In this document: one piece after another, positions 36,986 to 49,459 of the stretch
Layout of the letters: the number at the start of each line of letters is the position of its first letter
Position numbering within the stretch: position 1 is the stretch's first letter
Assembly (NCBI GenBank): GCA_029990175.1
Contig: JARKIP010000053.1
Location: forward strand, 15,766,001 to 15,830,000
DNA length: 64,000 nt
Direction of reading: 5' to 3'
From: Petunia secreta
Lineage: Eukaryota; Streptophyta; Magnoliopsida; Solanales; Solanaceae
Notes under the pieces: generated by a model
Database searches by the model: none
What the model saw: only the letters and a program-made list of their open reading frames with translations
Told to the model about the DNA's origin: nothing
Translations under genes and position numbers: made by a program

Positions 36986-37706
36986 GAAGAATAAAAGGAC
37001 CGCATTTTGCAGCTTGAAATGGAATTTCATTGCCAACTATCTTATGTTTTACTACTCTGTCGCAATTTTGCTTATCCCGTTGTAATGAACTACTTTATGT
37101 TTGCTACCCTTATTAGGTTTAGACCCAAAATCAATGAAATCCTATTTTTCCAAATAAGCCAAAGCAATTTAAGATGGTTTCTCTTGTTCAAAAAGAAGAT
37201 TTTCAAGAACGACAGATTATCGCAACAACAACACATTTGATCGCCATGCAAGCAAAATGCATATTTGAAGCCAAATTAGGTGTTCAATCAAGCCAACCGT
37301 TATTTGATAAAAAAAACTAACAATTGTTCTTTGATTAAATAGGGGCAAATTTTGCATTTACCGCAAAGTTCATCATCAAGGTGGAAGGAGCAATGCAGAG
37401 TGTTGCGACTTCCTAGAAATTTTATAGTACTTACAATATTTCTTTGAATGCAGGAATCTCAAGCAGCAAAATGAGAAGAACTTACAACTATTAGTTCCTC
37501 GAAGAATATTTACCTCATCGCATATGTAGAACAACTATATTTCTCTCTTTATAATTTTAGCTTTTGCTCGATTATTGGTATATTACCAATACTTTTGTTT
37601 TGAATTACGTAGGAATCAAGTATCAGATTCAATATGAATCAATTACTGTATTCAACACGCTGCAGCATCACCAGCACAAGCCAGCGGACCTCGGATTTTG
37701 CAAGAT

Positions 37707-38106
37707 AGAAGGTTTATCCACCCACAAATAGGATATCTCGAGTTCTTCCACCCACAAACAGGATATTTTGGGTTCTTCCACCCACAAATAGGATACTTCG
37801 GGTTCTTCTACCCACAAACAGGATATCTCGGTCCTTCCACCCACAAATAGGATATTCGGGTTCTTCCCGGATTTTTCCACCCACTAATAGGATATTCGTG
37901 TTTTTCCACCCACAAATAGGATATTCGAGTCCTTCCACCCACAAATAGGATATATCAGGTCCTTCCACCCACAAATAGGATATCTCGGGTCCTTCCACCC
38001 ACAAATAGGATATCGTTGTGTCCTTCCACTTACAAATAGGATATTTCGGGTCCTTCCACCCATAAATAGGATATCTCGGGTCCTTCTACCCATAAATAGG
38101 ATATGC
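37707..38106 (+). repeat. 30-bp tandem array in E3, left of E4
   Basis: About 13 units built on 'ccttccacccacaaatagga' plus 'tat(c/t)tcgggt', mostly at 30-bp spacing, with a few units of 29-39 bp. All units lie head to tail with no unique spacers. Several open frames across it are repeat translations, present on both strands. Confidence 0.92.
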
Positions 38107-38136
38107 AGGTTTCTTTCAAGTTGCATTGAGACATTG

Positions 38137-38141
38137 GATGC
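38137..38141. repeat. Target duplication of E4, left copy (GATGC)
   Basis: GATGC abuts TGACGAGG; matched at 49266-49270. Confidence 0.85.
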
Positions 38142-39451
38142 TGACGAGGTCCAAAGTGCATAGGAATTGTTTGCTCGTTCTTGTCAAATTCTAATATAGT
38201 TTAAGATATCGTCCCACAGAGATTGGGTATTCTATGCTACGGACTTGTAGTATTTTAATTACTATTTGAGAGAATCAAATTGATGAAAAGTGAGTTTTTA
38301 ATTTAAATTTACTTAAACTAAAAGAAAGAACTTTCGGAAGATTTCAAATTTAAAAAGAGTTGGGAATCGTTGAATTCACTTGGTAATACTTATAATAAAT
38401 ATCTCAGTTTTGACATGTATTTCTCTTAAGAATAATTGCTTATTGCTAATTCAATTATATTTTTCTCACTAAAAAAATAATCAATTAATAACACTCCGTG
38501 AGGTTATGCATATTAATCAAATTATAACTAGTGACGATTAAACCGAAATATTTTTCTTGCCTGAATTGTGCTAAAAAGTAGTAAAAACTTCGTGAGAATA
38601 TTTTTACGGAAAATCAATAATCTTACCTACAACAATTCCTCCGTGAGAATTAAAACTGAGGTAAACAAGATTACGGACTTGGAAAAATAGTTTTTACTAT
38701 ACTATTTTATTCGTCAGTTATCATACATTAATTTTGCTCCGTGAGAATTACAAAATCAATATAACAATAACCTGGAGATAAAATAGAGGGATGTGAAAAT
38801 ATTGATTAAGTTAAAACTATAATTCTAGCACAGTATTAAAATTTGATTAGAAAGTTTCAGGCCAAGCATGTATTAAAACTGAGATAAGTATTATAAATAA
38901 TACCGAGTTTCATCAACTATCCCAACAAAAGAGATTACTCCATTATGGAGTAAGAATAACTTTAAAAATATAAAGACTATGAAGAAAGTAGTATTTCTTC
39001 TAAAAAAAGATGAAAACTACACAGACTTTAAAAGAGAGAAAGAAAGGGAAAGCAAGAGAAATCCTGCAAGTGAATTGATATCTTTCTTACAAACTTTGGC
39101 CATCTATTTATAGATGAAACCATAAGCTTAAGGCTTCCAAAGATGCCTAGGTAAGGTGAAATTAATGAGTTCTTCATAGATGCAAAGGTGAGTTGAAGAG
39201 AGAAGATTTCTTCCGTCTTGCTCTTTGTTCTTCAGCGTATAAAAATCACGGACATGACTATCAGTGTTATAGTCGCACTATGAATAGTGAAATCATCAAT
39301 GATTTTTCCCTTATTTTTATTCACTTTGAATATCTTCTTCTTCCTGCAAAATATGTTAGAAAATATGCGAGAGATGGATATATTTATTCACGTTTTATTT
39401 AAAATACTTAATATTTAACTATAAAAATATATCAATAAATTATATCCATCA
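38142..39451 (-). repeat. E4 3' LTR
   Basis: On the plus strand it runs TGACGAGG…TCCATCA; direct repeat of 47956-49265. Includes repeated 'ctccgtgaga(at/gg)tta' units and, on the minus strand, a TATA-like 'tctataaatagatgg' near 39110. Confidence 0.95.
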
Positions 39452-39494
39452 GATGCTTCAATACTTGAATCTTTGCTCGTCCTCGAGGAAAAAG

Positions 39495-39538
<44 letters not shown>

Positions 39539-41122
39539 TTTTAATAAAAATATTTTATTCAAAACTCATGATCTTTGTAGGATAGAAAATTTGTTCAAGA
39601 TAAACTTCCTTCATCATGATCAATGCAATTATTCTTTTTACTTCACCAAATTCTTTAACTTATTTCTGAATTTTGACTTGATCAACAAGAACTTGCAACC
39701 TTCTCCCCTTGAATCTTTCAAAATTGATAGAGTTATGATCATGTATTCAATAAGTATCATAGTCTTGTCCATAGGCTTGCTCATCATGTTCATCTCCACT
39801 AATATAGATTCAATACTGACTTTCAAAATCTTTTTAGGACTTTTCATGGCTTGTAATGTTAGGTTTTAGGCTGGTAGGATAAGGATATTTGATAGTGACT
39901 GTTCTTCTTCCAGCTTGAAGCTAACATTTCTCAAAATTTTCTCCATTCGGTAATACATTTTTTTTTTTTGTGCTATGAATTATATATTCATATATTCACA
40001 ACATTGTTTTTTTTTTTTTGGTAATATTTCTTCCTTTTGGTGATGTTTAATCTTTGCTCATTCAAAGCTCGAAGAAATAATAACTCTTTTTTTTTCTTTA
40101 TATATATGTAAACAATATATACATATATCATATATATCTCTTTTTTTTTTTTTTTTTTGGGTAATATATCATGGTGTAGAAAAAAAATAGTATTAAGGCT
40201 CAAAGAAGGGTTCGAAAAGGTAAAAATATGTATATTTGGATAGAAAATTGAGAGGCTTGAATTGTGTATCAAAGAAGGCCTAATTTCATTTTTCAAAAAT
40301 CAGTATCATCCATTATTTCGCCTCGAAGAACATTCAGAGCAAGTTCTAGCCAAGTCATTGATTCTACCTTCTTTGTGATCATAATTTTCTCAATTCTAAT
40401 GATTTTCTGAGTTGAAGATGTTTGCTCTTGCTTTCACAACGTCAAAATCATAGACATGAAAAATCATATGGTGAATATAAAAAGAAATAATATTGAACAT
40501 AATAAAAAAAAATTTATATTGTTAATTAAAAACCTACAATTAAGACCATAAATAATAAGAAAAATAGTATATAATATATAAATAACCTCCCTCATACTTG
40601 AACATTTCATTCTCCTGGATGAAAATACTTTTTTTTAGAAAATACCTTCTAATAATAAAAATATTATTTTATTAGTAAAATAAAAATCTTTTTGGCTTTC
40701 AAATATACGATCACAGAAGAAAGCTTGAAAGAAACTGTGACCACACATGTTCTATGTGTAATAGACTGAATTATTTTTAGACCTTATCAGTCATTAGGTC
40801 CTAGTTTGACTATAAACTAGAAAATTACCTGTGCCAACATTAGATTTGGACAATTGAATGGTTAACCAACCAGTAACTTAGGCATACCGATCACCATGGA
40901 GTTACTCCTGTCTAGGTGACTCTGTTTTTGTAGAGGCCTTCATGAGATGTTCCGGTTGTACAATAATCTGGATATTGACCAGATCAATTGGTTAAGCATT
41001 TAATTAGTCAGATCTAAGTTGGACTTATGAGGCTCCATTGCTTCACCCTCAATGGCTACGGGATAAAGAACCATAGTTCTGAGTTTAACGTCGTCAGCTC
41101 GACGTAGTAACTGTGGCACTCA
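39452..41122 (-). other. E4 region between integrase and 3' LTR
   Basis: AT-rich with an (AT)n run at about 39498-39529 and several poly-T runs on the plus strand. Athila elements often carry an env-like ORF here; I see only short frames with no signal or membrane pattern worth calling. On the minus strand the sequence next to the LTR reads 'cctcgaggacgagcaaagat'. Confidence 0.6.
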
Positions 41123-44100
41123 TCATACTATCATCGTTACTGAAGGGTGTTGTTCAAAATGTCCTCCAAAGTACAATTTTAGCCTGTGACCATTGACCTT
41201 AAATTTCTCTCCTCCATTGCTTTGTTGAATTTCAATTGCTCCGTATGGAGTAACATTTGTAACATTGTAAGGACCTGTCCACCTGGATTTCAGTTTTCCT
41301 GGGAATAGCCTGAGACGGCTATTGTAAAGAAGTACCTGATCTCCAATTTTAAAATTTTTTGGTCGGATCAAATTGTCATGCCATTTTTTTGTTTTTTCTT
41401 TATAAATCTTGGCATTTTCATAGGCTTCCATCCTCAGTTCATCCAACTCATTAACCTGCAAAAATCTATTTTTACCAGCAGAGGTTAAGTCAAAGTTCAA
41501 TGCTTTCAGTGCCCAAAAGGCTTTGTGTTCCAATTCAACAGGCAAATGGCAAGCTTTTCCAAAGACTAATTTATATGGAGATGTTCCAATCGGCGTTTTG
41601 AACGCCGTTCGGTATGCCCATAATGCATCATCTAATTTTAAAGCCCAGTCTTTTCTTGAGATTCCAACAGTTTTTTCAAGAATTCTTTTTAGTTCACGGT
41701 TGGAAACCTCAACTTGCCCTTGAGTTTGAGCATGATACGGTGTTCCAGTTTTATGAGTCACACTATATTTTGACAATAAAGCAGAAAATTGCTTATTCAT
41801 GAAATGAGTCCCTTGGTCACTAATGATGACTCGTGGTGTGCCAAATCTGGTAAAAATATTTTTTTCTGAGAAAATTGCACACAGTTCGAGCATCATTCTT
41901 TCTTGTGGGAATAGCTTCAACCCATCGTGAAACATAGTCAACAGCCACAAGGATATATTCAAATGAATGAGATGAAGGAAAAGGTCCCATAAAATCTATA
42001 CCCCAGACATCAAATATTTCACATACCTGAATAGATTGCAATGGCATCTCATCTCTCCTTGTGATATTACCTATTCTCTGACATCTATCACATTGTGCAA
42101 CATACAACCGGGCATCCTTAAAAAGTGTTGGCCAGAAGAATCCAGCTTCCAAAACCTTGAAAGCAGTTCGGTTTGCAGCATAATGTCCTCCAATTGCTCC
42201 ATCATGACAATGAAACAAGATCTTTGGTATTTCATCTTCAGGTACACATCTTCTAATGATATTATCTGCACAAATTCTAAACAAGTAAGGGTCATCCCAC
42301 AGATAATATTTAGCATCCGATATAAGTTTTTTCCTCTGTTGGTAAGAGAGATCTCTAGGTGTCCATTTTCCAACCAAGTAATTTGCAGTATCTGCAAACC
42401 AGGGTGGTTGAGTCACTACTGAGCTGACAGAAAAGATGTGTTCATCTGGAAACTCTTCTTTTATATCACTAGACTCAAGAGGAGGGTTCTCTAATCTAGA
42501 CAAATGGTCAGCTACCTGATTTTCTGTCCCTTTCCTGTCTTTTATTTCAAGGTCAAACTCCTGGAGAAGTAAAATCCATCTTAACAATCTAGGGCGGGCA
42601 TCTTTCTTTGCTAAGAGGTATTTTAAAGCTGCATGGTCAGTAAAAATAGTGACCTTGGTTCCTATCAAATAGGAACGAAACTTATCAAAAGCAAATACTA
42701 CTGCCAGTAGTTCCTTTTCTGTTGTGGCATAGTTGAGTTGAGCTTCATTCAATGTTCTACTGGCATAGTAAATGGGACGGAAAATTTTATCTTTTCTCTG
42801 GCCTAAAACAGCTCCAACGGCTGTATCACTAGCATCACACATGACCTCAAAAGGGTTGTTCCAATCAGGGGACACAACTATAGGGGCAGATGATAATTTC
42901 TCTTTAAGAGTGTCAAAAGCTTTCATACAATCTCCTGAAAAATCAAACTTAACATCTTTCATCAAAAGGTTAGTCAACGGTTTTGAAATCTTTGAAAAAT
43001 CTTTTATGAACCGTCTGTAAAAACCTGCATGACCTAGAAAACTTCTAATGCCTTTAACAGTTGTGGGAGGGGGTAATCCTGCTATAAGATCAATTTTTGC
43101 CTTATCAACTTCTATCCCTTTAGCAGTGATTTTATGTCCTAAAACAATTCCCTCGGTAACCATAAAATGACATTTCTCCCAATTAAGAATCAAATTTGTC
43201 TCTTCACATCTATTAAGAACTAAGGTCAAGTGATTAAGACAATCTTCAAATGTTTTACCAAAAAGGGTGAAATCATCCATAAAAATTTCCAAAAATTTTT
43301 CAGTCATGTCTGAGAAAATAGCTGACATGCAACGCTGAAATGTAGCAGGTGCATTACACAAACCAAAAGGCATTCTCCTATAGGCATAGGTTCCATGAGG
43401 ACATGTGAAAGTTGTCTTATCCTGATCTTCTGGTGCAATTGATATCTGGTTATACCCTGAATATCCATCAAGAAAACAGTAAAAACCATATCCTGCTACT
43501 CTTTCTAACATTTGATCAATAAATGGTAAAGGAAAATGATCTTTTCTTGTGGCATCATTGAGACGCCTGTAATCAATACAGACTCTCCATCCTGTTACTG
43601 TTCTGGTAGGTATGAGTTCATTATTTTCATTTTTTACAACTGTCATACCTCCTTTCTTTGGTACCACCTGAACAGGACTTACCCAAGGGCTGTCTGAAAT
43701 GGGGTAAATAATACCTGCAGCCAAAAGTTTTATTATTTCATTTTTCACAACTTCCTGCATTGCTGGATTCAATCTCCTTTGGGGTTGGACTATTGGCTTG
43801 TAGCTATCCTCCATGAGGATTCTGTGTGTGCAAATAGCTGGACTAATGCCTTTGATGTCAGCTATAGTCCACCCTAGGGCTCCTTTGTGTACTCTCAACA
43901 CTTCAATCAATTTATATTCCTGTTCTGCAGTTAGAGAAGATGAAATTATTACAGGAAATAATTCAGGCTCAAGATAAACATACTTTAAATGGGAAGGGAG
44001 AATTTTGAGTTCAATTTTTGGCTGAACATTTTCTGATAGCATTTCTCCCTCTTCTTCAGAATCATTTTCCAATATTTCAGCTTCACTTCTAATTGTCGGA

Positions 44101-44990
44101 TCATCATCATGCCTTGTGCCAGATTGGGCCAAGCATCTTTCCAATGAGTCTGAAATCAATTGGTCATCTTTGAATTCATCTGCAAGATCACTAATCATGT
44201 CAATTGAAAAGCAAGAAGATGATGTCTCATCTCCGGGAAATTTTAGAATCTTGTGTATATCAAAAATGACTCTTTCTTCGTCTACTCTCAAAATTAGTTG
44301 TCCTTGATGGACATCTATAATTGCTCTACCTGTAGCAAGAAAAGGTCTACCCAAAATTATTGGCTCATCAGGACATTCTTCCATTTCAAGTACTATGAAA
44401 TCTACAGGGAAAACAAATTTATCTACTCTCACAAGCACATTTTCAATAATTCCCTTAGGTTTCTTAGTACTTTGATCAGCAAATTGAAGAGAGACAATAG
44501 TATTTTTTATGTCACCAAGATCCAATTTTCTAAAAATAGAAAATGGCATCAGATTTATTGAAGCTCCAGAATCACAAAGTGCTTTTTCAAAATATACTCC
44601 TCCCAAAGTGCATGGAATTGTAAAACTTCCCGGATCACCGAGTTTTTGTGGTAGCTTATTTTGAAGTATAGCACTGCATTTTTCAGTAAGCATTACCACA
44701 GACACTTCTTCCAATTTCCTTTTGCTTGACAAAATTTCTTTCAAAAATTTAGCATATGAAGGCATTTGCAATAAAGCATCAGTAAAAGGAATATTAATGT
44801 GAATCTGTTTTAAAATTTCCAAAAACTTTGCAAACTGATTGTCAAGCCTTTCTCTTTTCATTTTTTGTGGAAAAGGGATTGTCACAGGGAGAGGAGTTAT
44901 TTTTTCAAAATTTTTTTCATCTTTTTTCTTGATTTCATTCTCTTCTGATGGATCAGATTGTATTTCAACATTCTTACCCTTTGCTGCCTA
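41123..44990 (-). pseudogene. E4 pol: protease, reverse transcriptase, RNase H, integrase
   Basis: The main open part (ATG 44885, 1021 aa, to 41820) shows protease 'ALCDSGASINLMP' (Asp 105), reverse transcriptase 'FLDGYSGYNQ' (471-480) and catalytic 'FMDDF' (535-539), RNase H with Asp 684, 'TTEKELLAVV' (721-730) and Asp 750, then the integrase HHCC finger ('GGHYAANRT', 'CDRCQR') and first catalytic Asp in 'GIDFMGPF'. A one-base expansion of an A-run (about 41855) shifts the frame. The remaining integrase (41962-41123) has 'ISDQGTHF' (Asp 49) and 'VEVSNRELK' (Glu 85) and a C-terminal domain. Upstream a TAG at 44988-44990 separates pol from gag in the same frame. Otherwise the sequence is well conserved. 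Confidence 0.92.
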
Positions 44991-46516
44991 GTGTTCAAAA
45001 TGGTTCTTTTCCTGTCTGTCAGCATATGGATTATCAAGATTCTTACCTGACCGTAAGGCGATGGCCTTAAGGTGTTCCTTTGGATTGTTCTCCGTATTGC
45101 TTGGTAAGGGACCTTGAATCTTTTCTGAAACAAGAGTTGCCAATTGGCTTACCTGAATTTCCAAGTTTTTGAGGGTTGAGTTTTGGCTTTCCATCTTTTC
45201 ATCAGTGGCCTTAATGTACTTGTACAACAAGTCATCAAGACTTGAATGAGCTTGTTGAGGCCTTTGCTGATATGGAGCTGCTTGTTGATATGGCCTGAAA
45301 TTTGATTGCCCACGATTTTGATTTTGGTATCCAGGAGACCCTGTGTTGGTTGCTTCTGGAAGCTTTGAGAGTTCTCAGCACCATTTGGATTGCTCCATTG
45401 AAATCCTGGATGTTTATGTGCCATTGGGCTTCCAAAAGGGTATGACTTGTAACCGATCACATTAGCCTGCTCATCATTCTGATTGTTTGCTCGGCATTCA
45501 TGGTTAAGATGGTTTCCTCCACACATGTCACAAGCCTCGGACTGGATTGGTTGTTGTGTATTCACCTGAAAAGATTCAAACTTTTGTGCCAAGGAGGCAA
45601 TCTGTTGTGTTAGTGTATTAAAAGCATCTGCCTGATTTACCGTGGCAGCCTTTTTGATGGTTACACGATCAGATGGCCATTGGATGGCATTCTCAGAAAT
45701 TTCATTCAGCAATTGCAATGCTTCTTCTGTAGTCTTTCCCATGATGGAACCTCCTGCAGCTGCATCTATCACATTTCTAGAAGAACGTGTTAGTCCATGA
45801 TAGAAAATATACAACTGCATGTGTTCAGGAATGTCATGATGTGGACATTTTCTTAACATTGATTTTAATCTTTCCCATGCTTGATAAACTGACTCAGTGT
45901 CAGTCTGCAAGAAATTAGAAATATCTTGTCTTAACTTTATTGTTTTAGCAGGGGAAAAATATTTGTTCAAAAACTTTTGTGTCATCTGGTCCCATGTGGT
46001 TATAGAACCTCGAGGCAAACTTCGCAACCAAGTCTTGGCATCTCCTTTTAAAGAAAAAGGAAATAGTCTTAACTTAATTGCTTCAGGAGGCACTCCATTA
46101 TATTTAGCAGTTTCAACTAGTTCCAAGAAATCAATTAAATGACTATGTGGATCTTCACTTGGATCACCAGTAAAGGTGCAAGACTGTTGAATTGTTTGAA
46201 TTAGGCCGGTCCTAATTTCAAAGTTATTGGCTGCTACAGGTGGGTTCCTGACACTAGATTCACAGTTGAAGCGGTCTGGTCTAGCATAATCCCTTAGGAT
46301 TCTGTTTGCAGGTCTTGGTGCCACTTCATCAAACTGATCCTCTACATGGATTGGTGGTGGGACTCCCAATGGGTTATTGTCATCTCCTAATTGGTGCTCC
46401 ATTTTTTCAAAAATTACGCTTTGAGAAGATGATGGTTGTCCTTTTTTGCACAATCTCAAAGATCTTTCAATTTCAGGATCGTAAATGACCAACTCTTTAT
46501 TAGAAGAGCGGGTCAT
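44991..46516 (-). pseudogene. E4 gag with one frameshift
   Basis: Starts MTRSSNKELVIYDPEIERSL. The capsid-like core ('FTGDPSEDPHSHLIDFLELV', 'LRLFPFSLKGDAKTWLRSLP') is intact, followed by a zinc knuckle of the C-x2-C-x3-H-x4-C form (CDMCGGNHLNHEC, about 45490-45530). A one-base loss at about 45345 moves the reading into another frame that continues through 'LDDLLYKYIKATDEKM' to 'AIALRSGKNLDN' and ends at TAG 44988-44990. Family members usually encode gag and pol as one polyprotein, so the frameshift and the TAG are both likely lesions. Confidence 0.9.
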
Positions 46517-47931
46517 AAACTACTTGAAATTGTTAAAGAAAGAATTTTTTTTTTAAGGTACTTGTAATAAAAGTATTATAAGAAAATACTAAAATGTAGA
46601 AATAATTAGTAGTAGAAGTTTTGTAAATAAAATAAAATAGATAATAATATTGTCTAATTAGTTTCACAAGTAGAGGAGTAGTGTTCAAATTAAATATAAA
46701 AAAAAAAAATATTATAGGAGTAAAACTTAATAATGACAGAGAGGAAAGAAGACAAAGTTAAGATAATACTAACACAGTAATAACAATAGTAGTGATAGAG
46801 GTAGTTAAAAACGGTGATAGACACGATGGTACAAAATTTATACTAGTGTTAGAGATTATAGCTATATTATTAATAGTAATAGATATAAAGATAACAAAAA
46901 GGACAAAAAAAAAAAAGATAGTAAGCAGTTAAGGTTTGAAAAGTAGTATTTGTAAAGTAGTACTGAATAGTAGACTAGTAGTTGCAGAAAAGAGAGGAAG
47001 AAGAAAAAAACTAAGAAAACAAAATAAATACTAGTATATTGTAAATATAATATAAAATAATATTTATAACAATTAGGGGAAAAATGATAGACGATATAGA
47101 TAATATAATAATAAAATTATACTAACACTAATAATAAAAAGAAAATACAAAAACAGTGAGTAGTACCAATACCTATGAAAAGGAAACAATACTATTTTTA
47201 TATTTTAATAAGAGTGGTAAAGTAAAGTAGCTAGTATTAATCGTAGTGATAATAAGAGAAGTTATAATCAGAAAAACAAAAGTTGGTAAAAACAAAATAA
47301 AATAAAATAATTGAAATATGGTATATAGTTCAAATAAAATAACTAGTAATGATATAACAATACATAATAAGAAAATATTTAAATGAAAATAAATAATATA
47401 ATACTATAGATAAAAGTAGCAGTAGAAACTATTGATAATACTAATAAATAACAGTAGTTAAGGAATTATAGTATTAGTAACAGTTAATAGTATAGGTACA
47501 AATTATAAAAATAGTATAATTTTTTTATAAAGGAGAGACGTTACTAACAAAACAATAAGTAGTGATGCTTAAACAAAGAGAGAGAAAAGAAAGTAGTAAA
47601 TATGTTAGTTATAATAAAAAAAATATATAAGTGACCAAAAATAGTAAGCGGAAGGAATAACAATGAAAGATGATAGAGTAAGATATATCACTATTAGGAT
47701 ATAATAACGAAAATGCGAGTAATGGTAAAGAAAGTTAACAATAATAATAATAGATATACTAAAAGAAATAAAAGTGTTAGAAACAAATATAAGAATGTGG
47801 AAGCAGTAGTCAATATAATATTGTTAGAGCTTAGTAATCAATAGTTATAGTTATAGTAGTATTTAGTAGATTATATTAATAGGTCCTCAAATTAGTAATC
47901 AAATATTCAGTCCGAAGTAGATGTACGCCAA
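46517..47931 (-). other. E4 leader between PBS and gag
   Basis: Extremely A-rich on the plus strand, with many 'aataatag' and 'tagta' words; no reading frame of interest. It probably serves as the untranslated leader. Confidence 0.65.
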
Positions 47932-47949
47932 TCCCCGGCAACGGCGCCA
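47932..47949 (-). promoter_or_regulatory. Primer binding site of E4 (tRNA-Asp)
   Basis: Plus strand tccccggcaacggcgcca equals the 3' end of plant tRNA-Asp with CCA; six bases separate it from the 5' LTR. Confidence 0.9.
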
Positions 47950-47955
47950 AAAATT

Positions 47956-49265
47956 TGACGAGGTCCAAAGTGCATAGGAATTGTTTGCTCGTTCTTGTCA
48001 AATTCTAATATAGTTTAAGATATCGTCCCACAGAGATTGGGTATTCTATGCTACGGACTTGTAGTATTTTAATTACTATTTGAGAGAATCAAATTGATGA
48101 AAAGTGAGTTTTTAATTTAAATTTACTTAAACTAAAAGAAAGAACTTCCGGAAGATTTCAAATTTAAAAAGAGTTGGGAATCGTTGAATTCACTTGGTAA
48201 TACTTATAATAAATATCTCAGTTTTGACATGTATTTCTCTTAAGAATAATTGCTTATTGCTAATTCAATTATATTTTTCTCACTAAAAAAATAATCAATT
48301 AATAACACTCCGTGAGGTTATGCATATTAATCAAATTATAACTAGTGACGATTAAACCGAAATATTTTTCTTGCCTGAATTGTGCTAAAAAGTAGTAAAA
48401 ACTTCGTGAGAATATTTTTACGGAAAATCAATAATCTTACCTACAACAATTCCTCCGTGAGAATTAAAACTGAGGTAAACAAGATTACGGACTTGGAAAA
48501 ATAGTTTTTACTATACTATTTTATTCGTCAGTTATCATACATTAATTTTGCTCCGTGAGAATTACAAAATTAATATAACAATAACCTGGAGATAAAATAG
48601 AGGGATGTGAAAATATTGATTAAGTAAAAACTATAATTCTAGCACAGTATTAAAATTTGATTAGAAAGTTTCAGGCCAAGCATGTATTAAAACTGAGATA
48701 AGTATTATAAATAATACCGAGTTTCATCAACTATCCCAACAAAAGAGATTACTCCATTATGGAGTAAGAATAACTTTAAAAATATAAAGACTATGAAGAA
48801 AGTAGTATTTCTTCTAAAAAAAGATGAAAACTACACAGACTTTAAAAGAGAGAAAGAAAGGGAAAGCAAGAGAAATCCTGCAAGTGAATTGATATCTTTC
48901 TTACAAACTTTGGCCATCTATTTATAGATGAAACCATAAGCTTAAGGCTTCCAAAGATGCCTAGGTAAGGTGAAATTAATGAGTTCTTCATAGATGCAAA
49001 GGTGAGTTGAAGAGAGAAGATTTCTTCCGTCTTGCTCTTTGTTCTTCAGCGTATAAAAATCACGGACATGACTATCAGTGTTATAGTCGCACTATGAATA
49101 GTGAAATCATCAATGATTTTTCCCTTATTTTTATTCACTTTGAATATCTTCTTCTTCCTGCAAAATATGTTAGAAAATATGCGAGAGATGGATATATTTA
49201 TTCACGTTTTATTTAAAATACTTAATATTTAACTATAAAAATATATCAATAAATTATATCCATCA
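47956..49265 (-). repeat. E4 5' LTR
   Basis: 1310 bp, nearly identical to 38142-39451. Differences seen: 'acttccgg' for 'actttcgg', 'aaaattaat' for 'aaaatcaat' and 'aagtaaaa' for 'aagttaaa'. Confidence 0.95.
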
Positions 49266-49270
49266 GATGC
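49266..49270. repeat. Target duplication of E4, right copy (GATGC)
   Basis: Matches 38137-38141. The following ttcaa extends a 10-bp identity with 39452-39461. Confidence 0.85.
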
Positions 49271-49459
49271 TTCAAGACCGAATGTCTCATTTCTTTTGTC
49301 AAGTGATTGAAGCACAGTACAAGACTGTGTTGCAAACTGCCTCTTCATGATTAAAAGCGTTATGCTTATCATGGTTTGTTACCGAACATGTGGTATTTCT
49401 ATCTTTATGATTATTATTTCAAGATAAGCGTTATTATGAAGCCTGATTTGAATTAGGAC

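Larger units (their letters stand above)
38142..49265 (-). mobile_element. E4: Athila-like Ty3/gypsy element, recent insertion
   Basis: The element is 11,124 bp, on the minus strand. LTRs 38142-39451 (3' LTR) and 47956-49265 (5' LTR) are both exactly 1310 bp and differ at about three positions that I could see. The flanking duplication is GATGC. A PBS complementary to the 3' end of tRNA-Asp lies at 47932-47949, the site type known for Athila. Gag-pol order is gag, protease, reverse transcriptase, RNase H, integrase, as in Ty3/gypsy. The integrase C-part words 'KACHLPVELEHKAFWALK' fit the Athila lineage. No env-like ORF was found between pol and the 3' LTR. Confidence 0.95.

Noticed and set aside
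37707..38106. CRISPR-like regular 30-bp repeats
   Set aside because: Units follow each other head to tail with no unique spacers, and the region is inside a plant retrotransposon. It is a simple tandem array.
37714..38126. Repetitive proteins rich in 'ILFVGGRT' and 'YPICGWKD' on the minus strand
   Set aside because: Translations of the 30-bp array in different frames; no start context or conservation.
39452..41122. Env-like ORF of the Athila-type element E4
   Set aside because: Only short frames on an AT-rich background; no signal peptide, membrane segment or conserved frame could be supported.
41523..42422. Plus-strand open frames opposite E4 pol (66-128 aa)
   Set aside because: Shadows of the conserved minus-strand pol reading frame.
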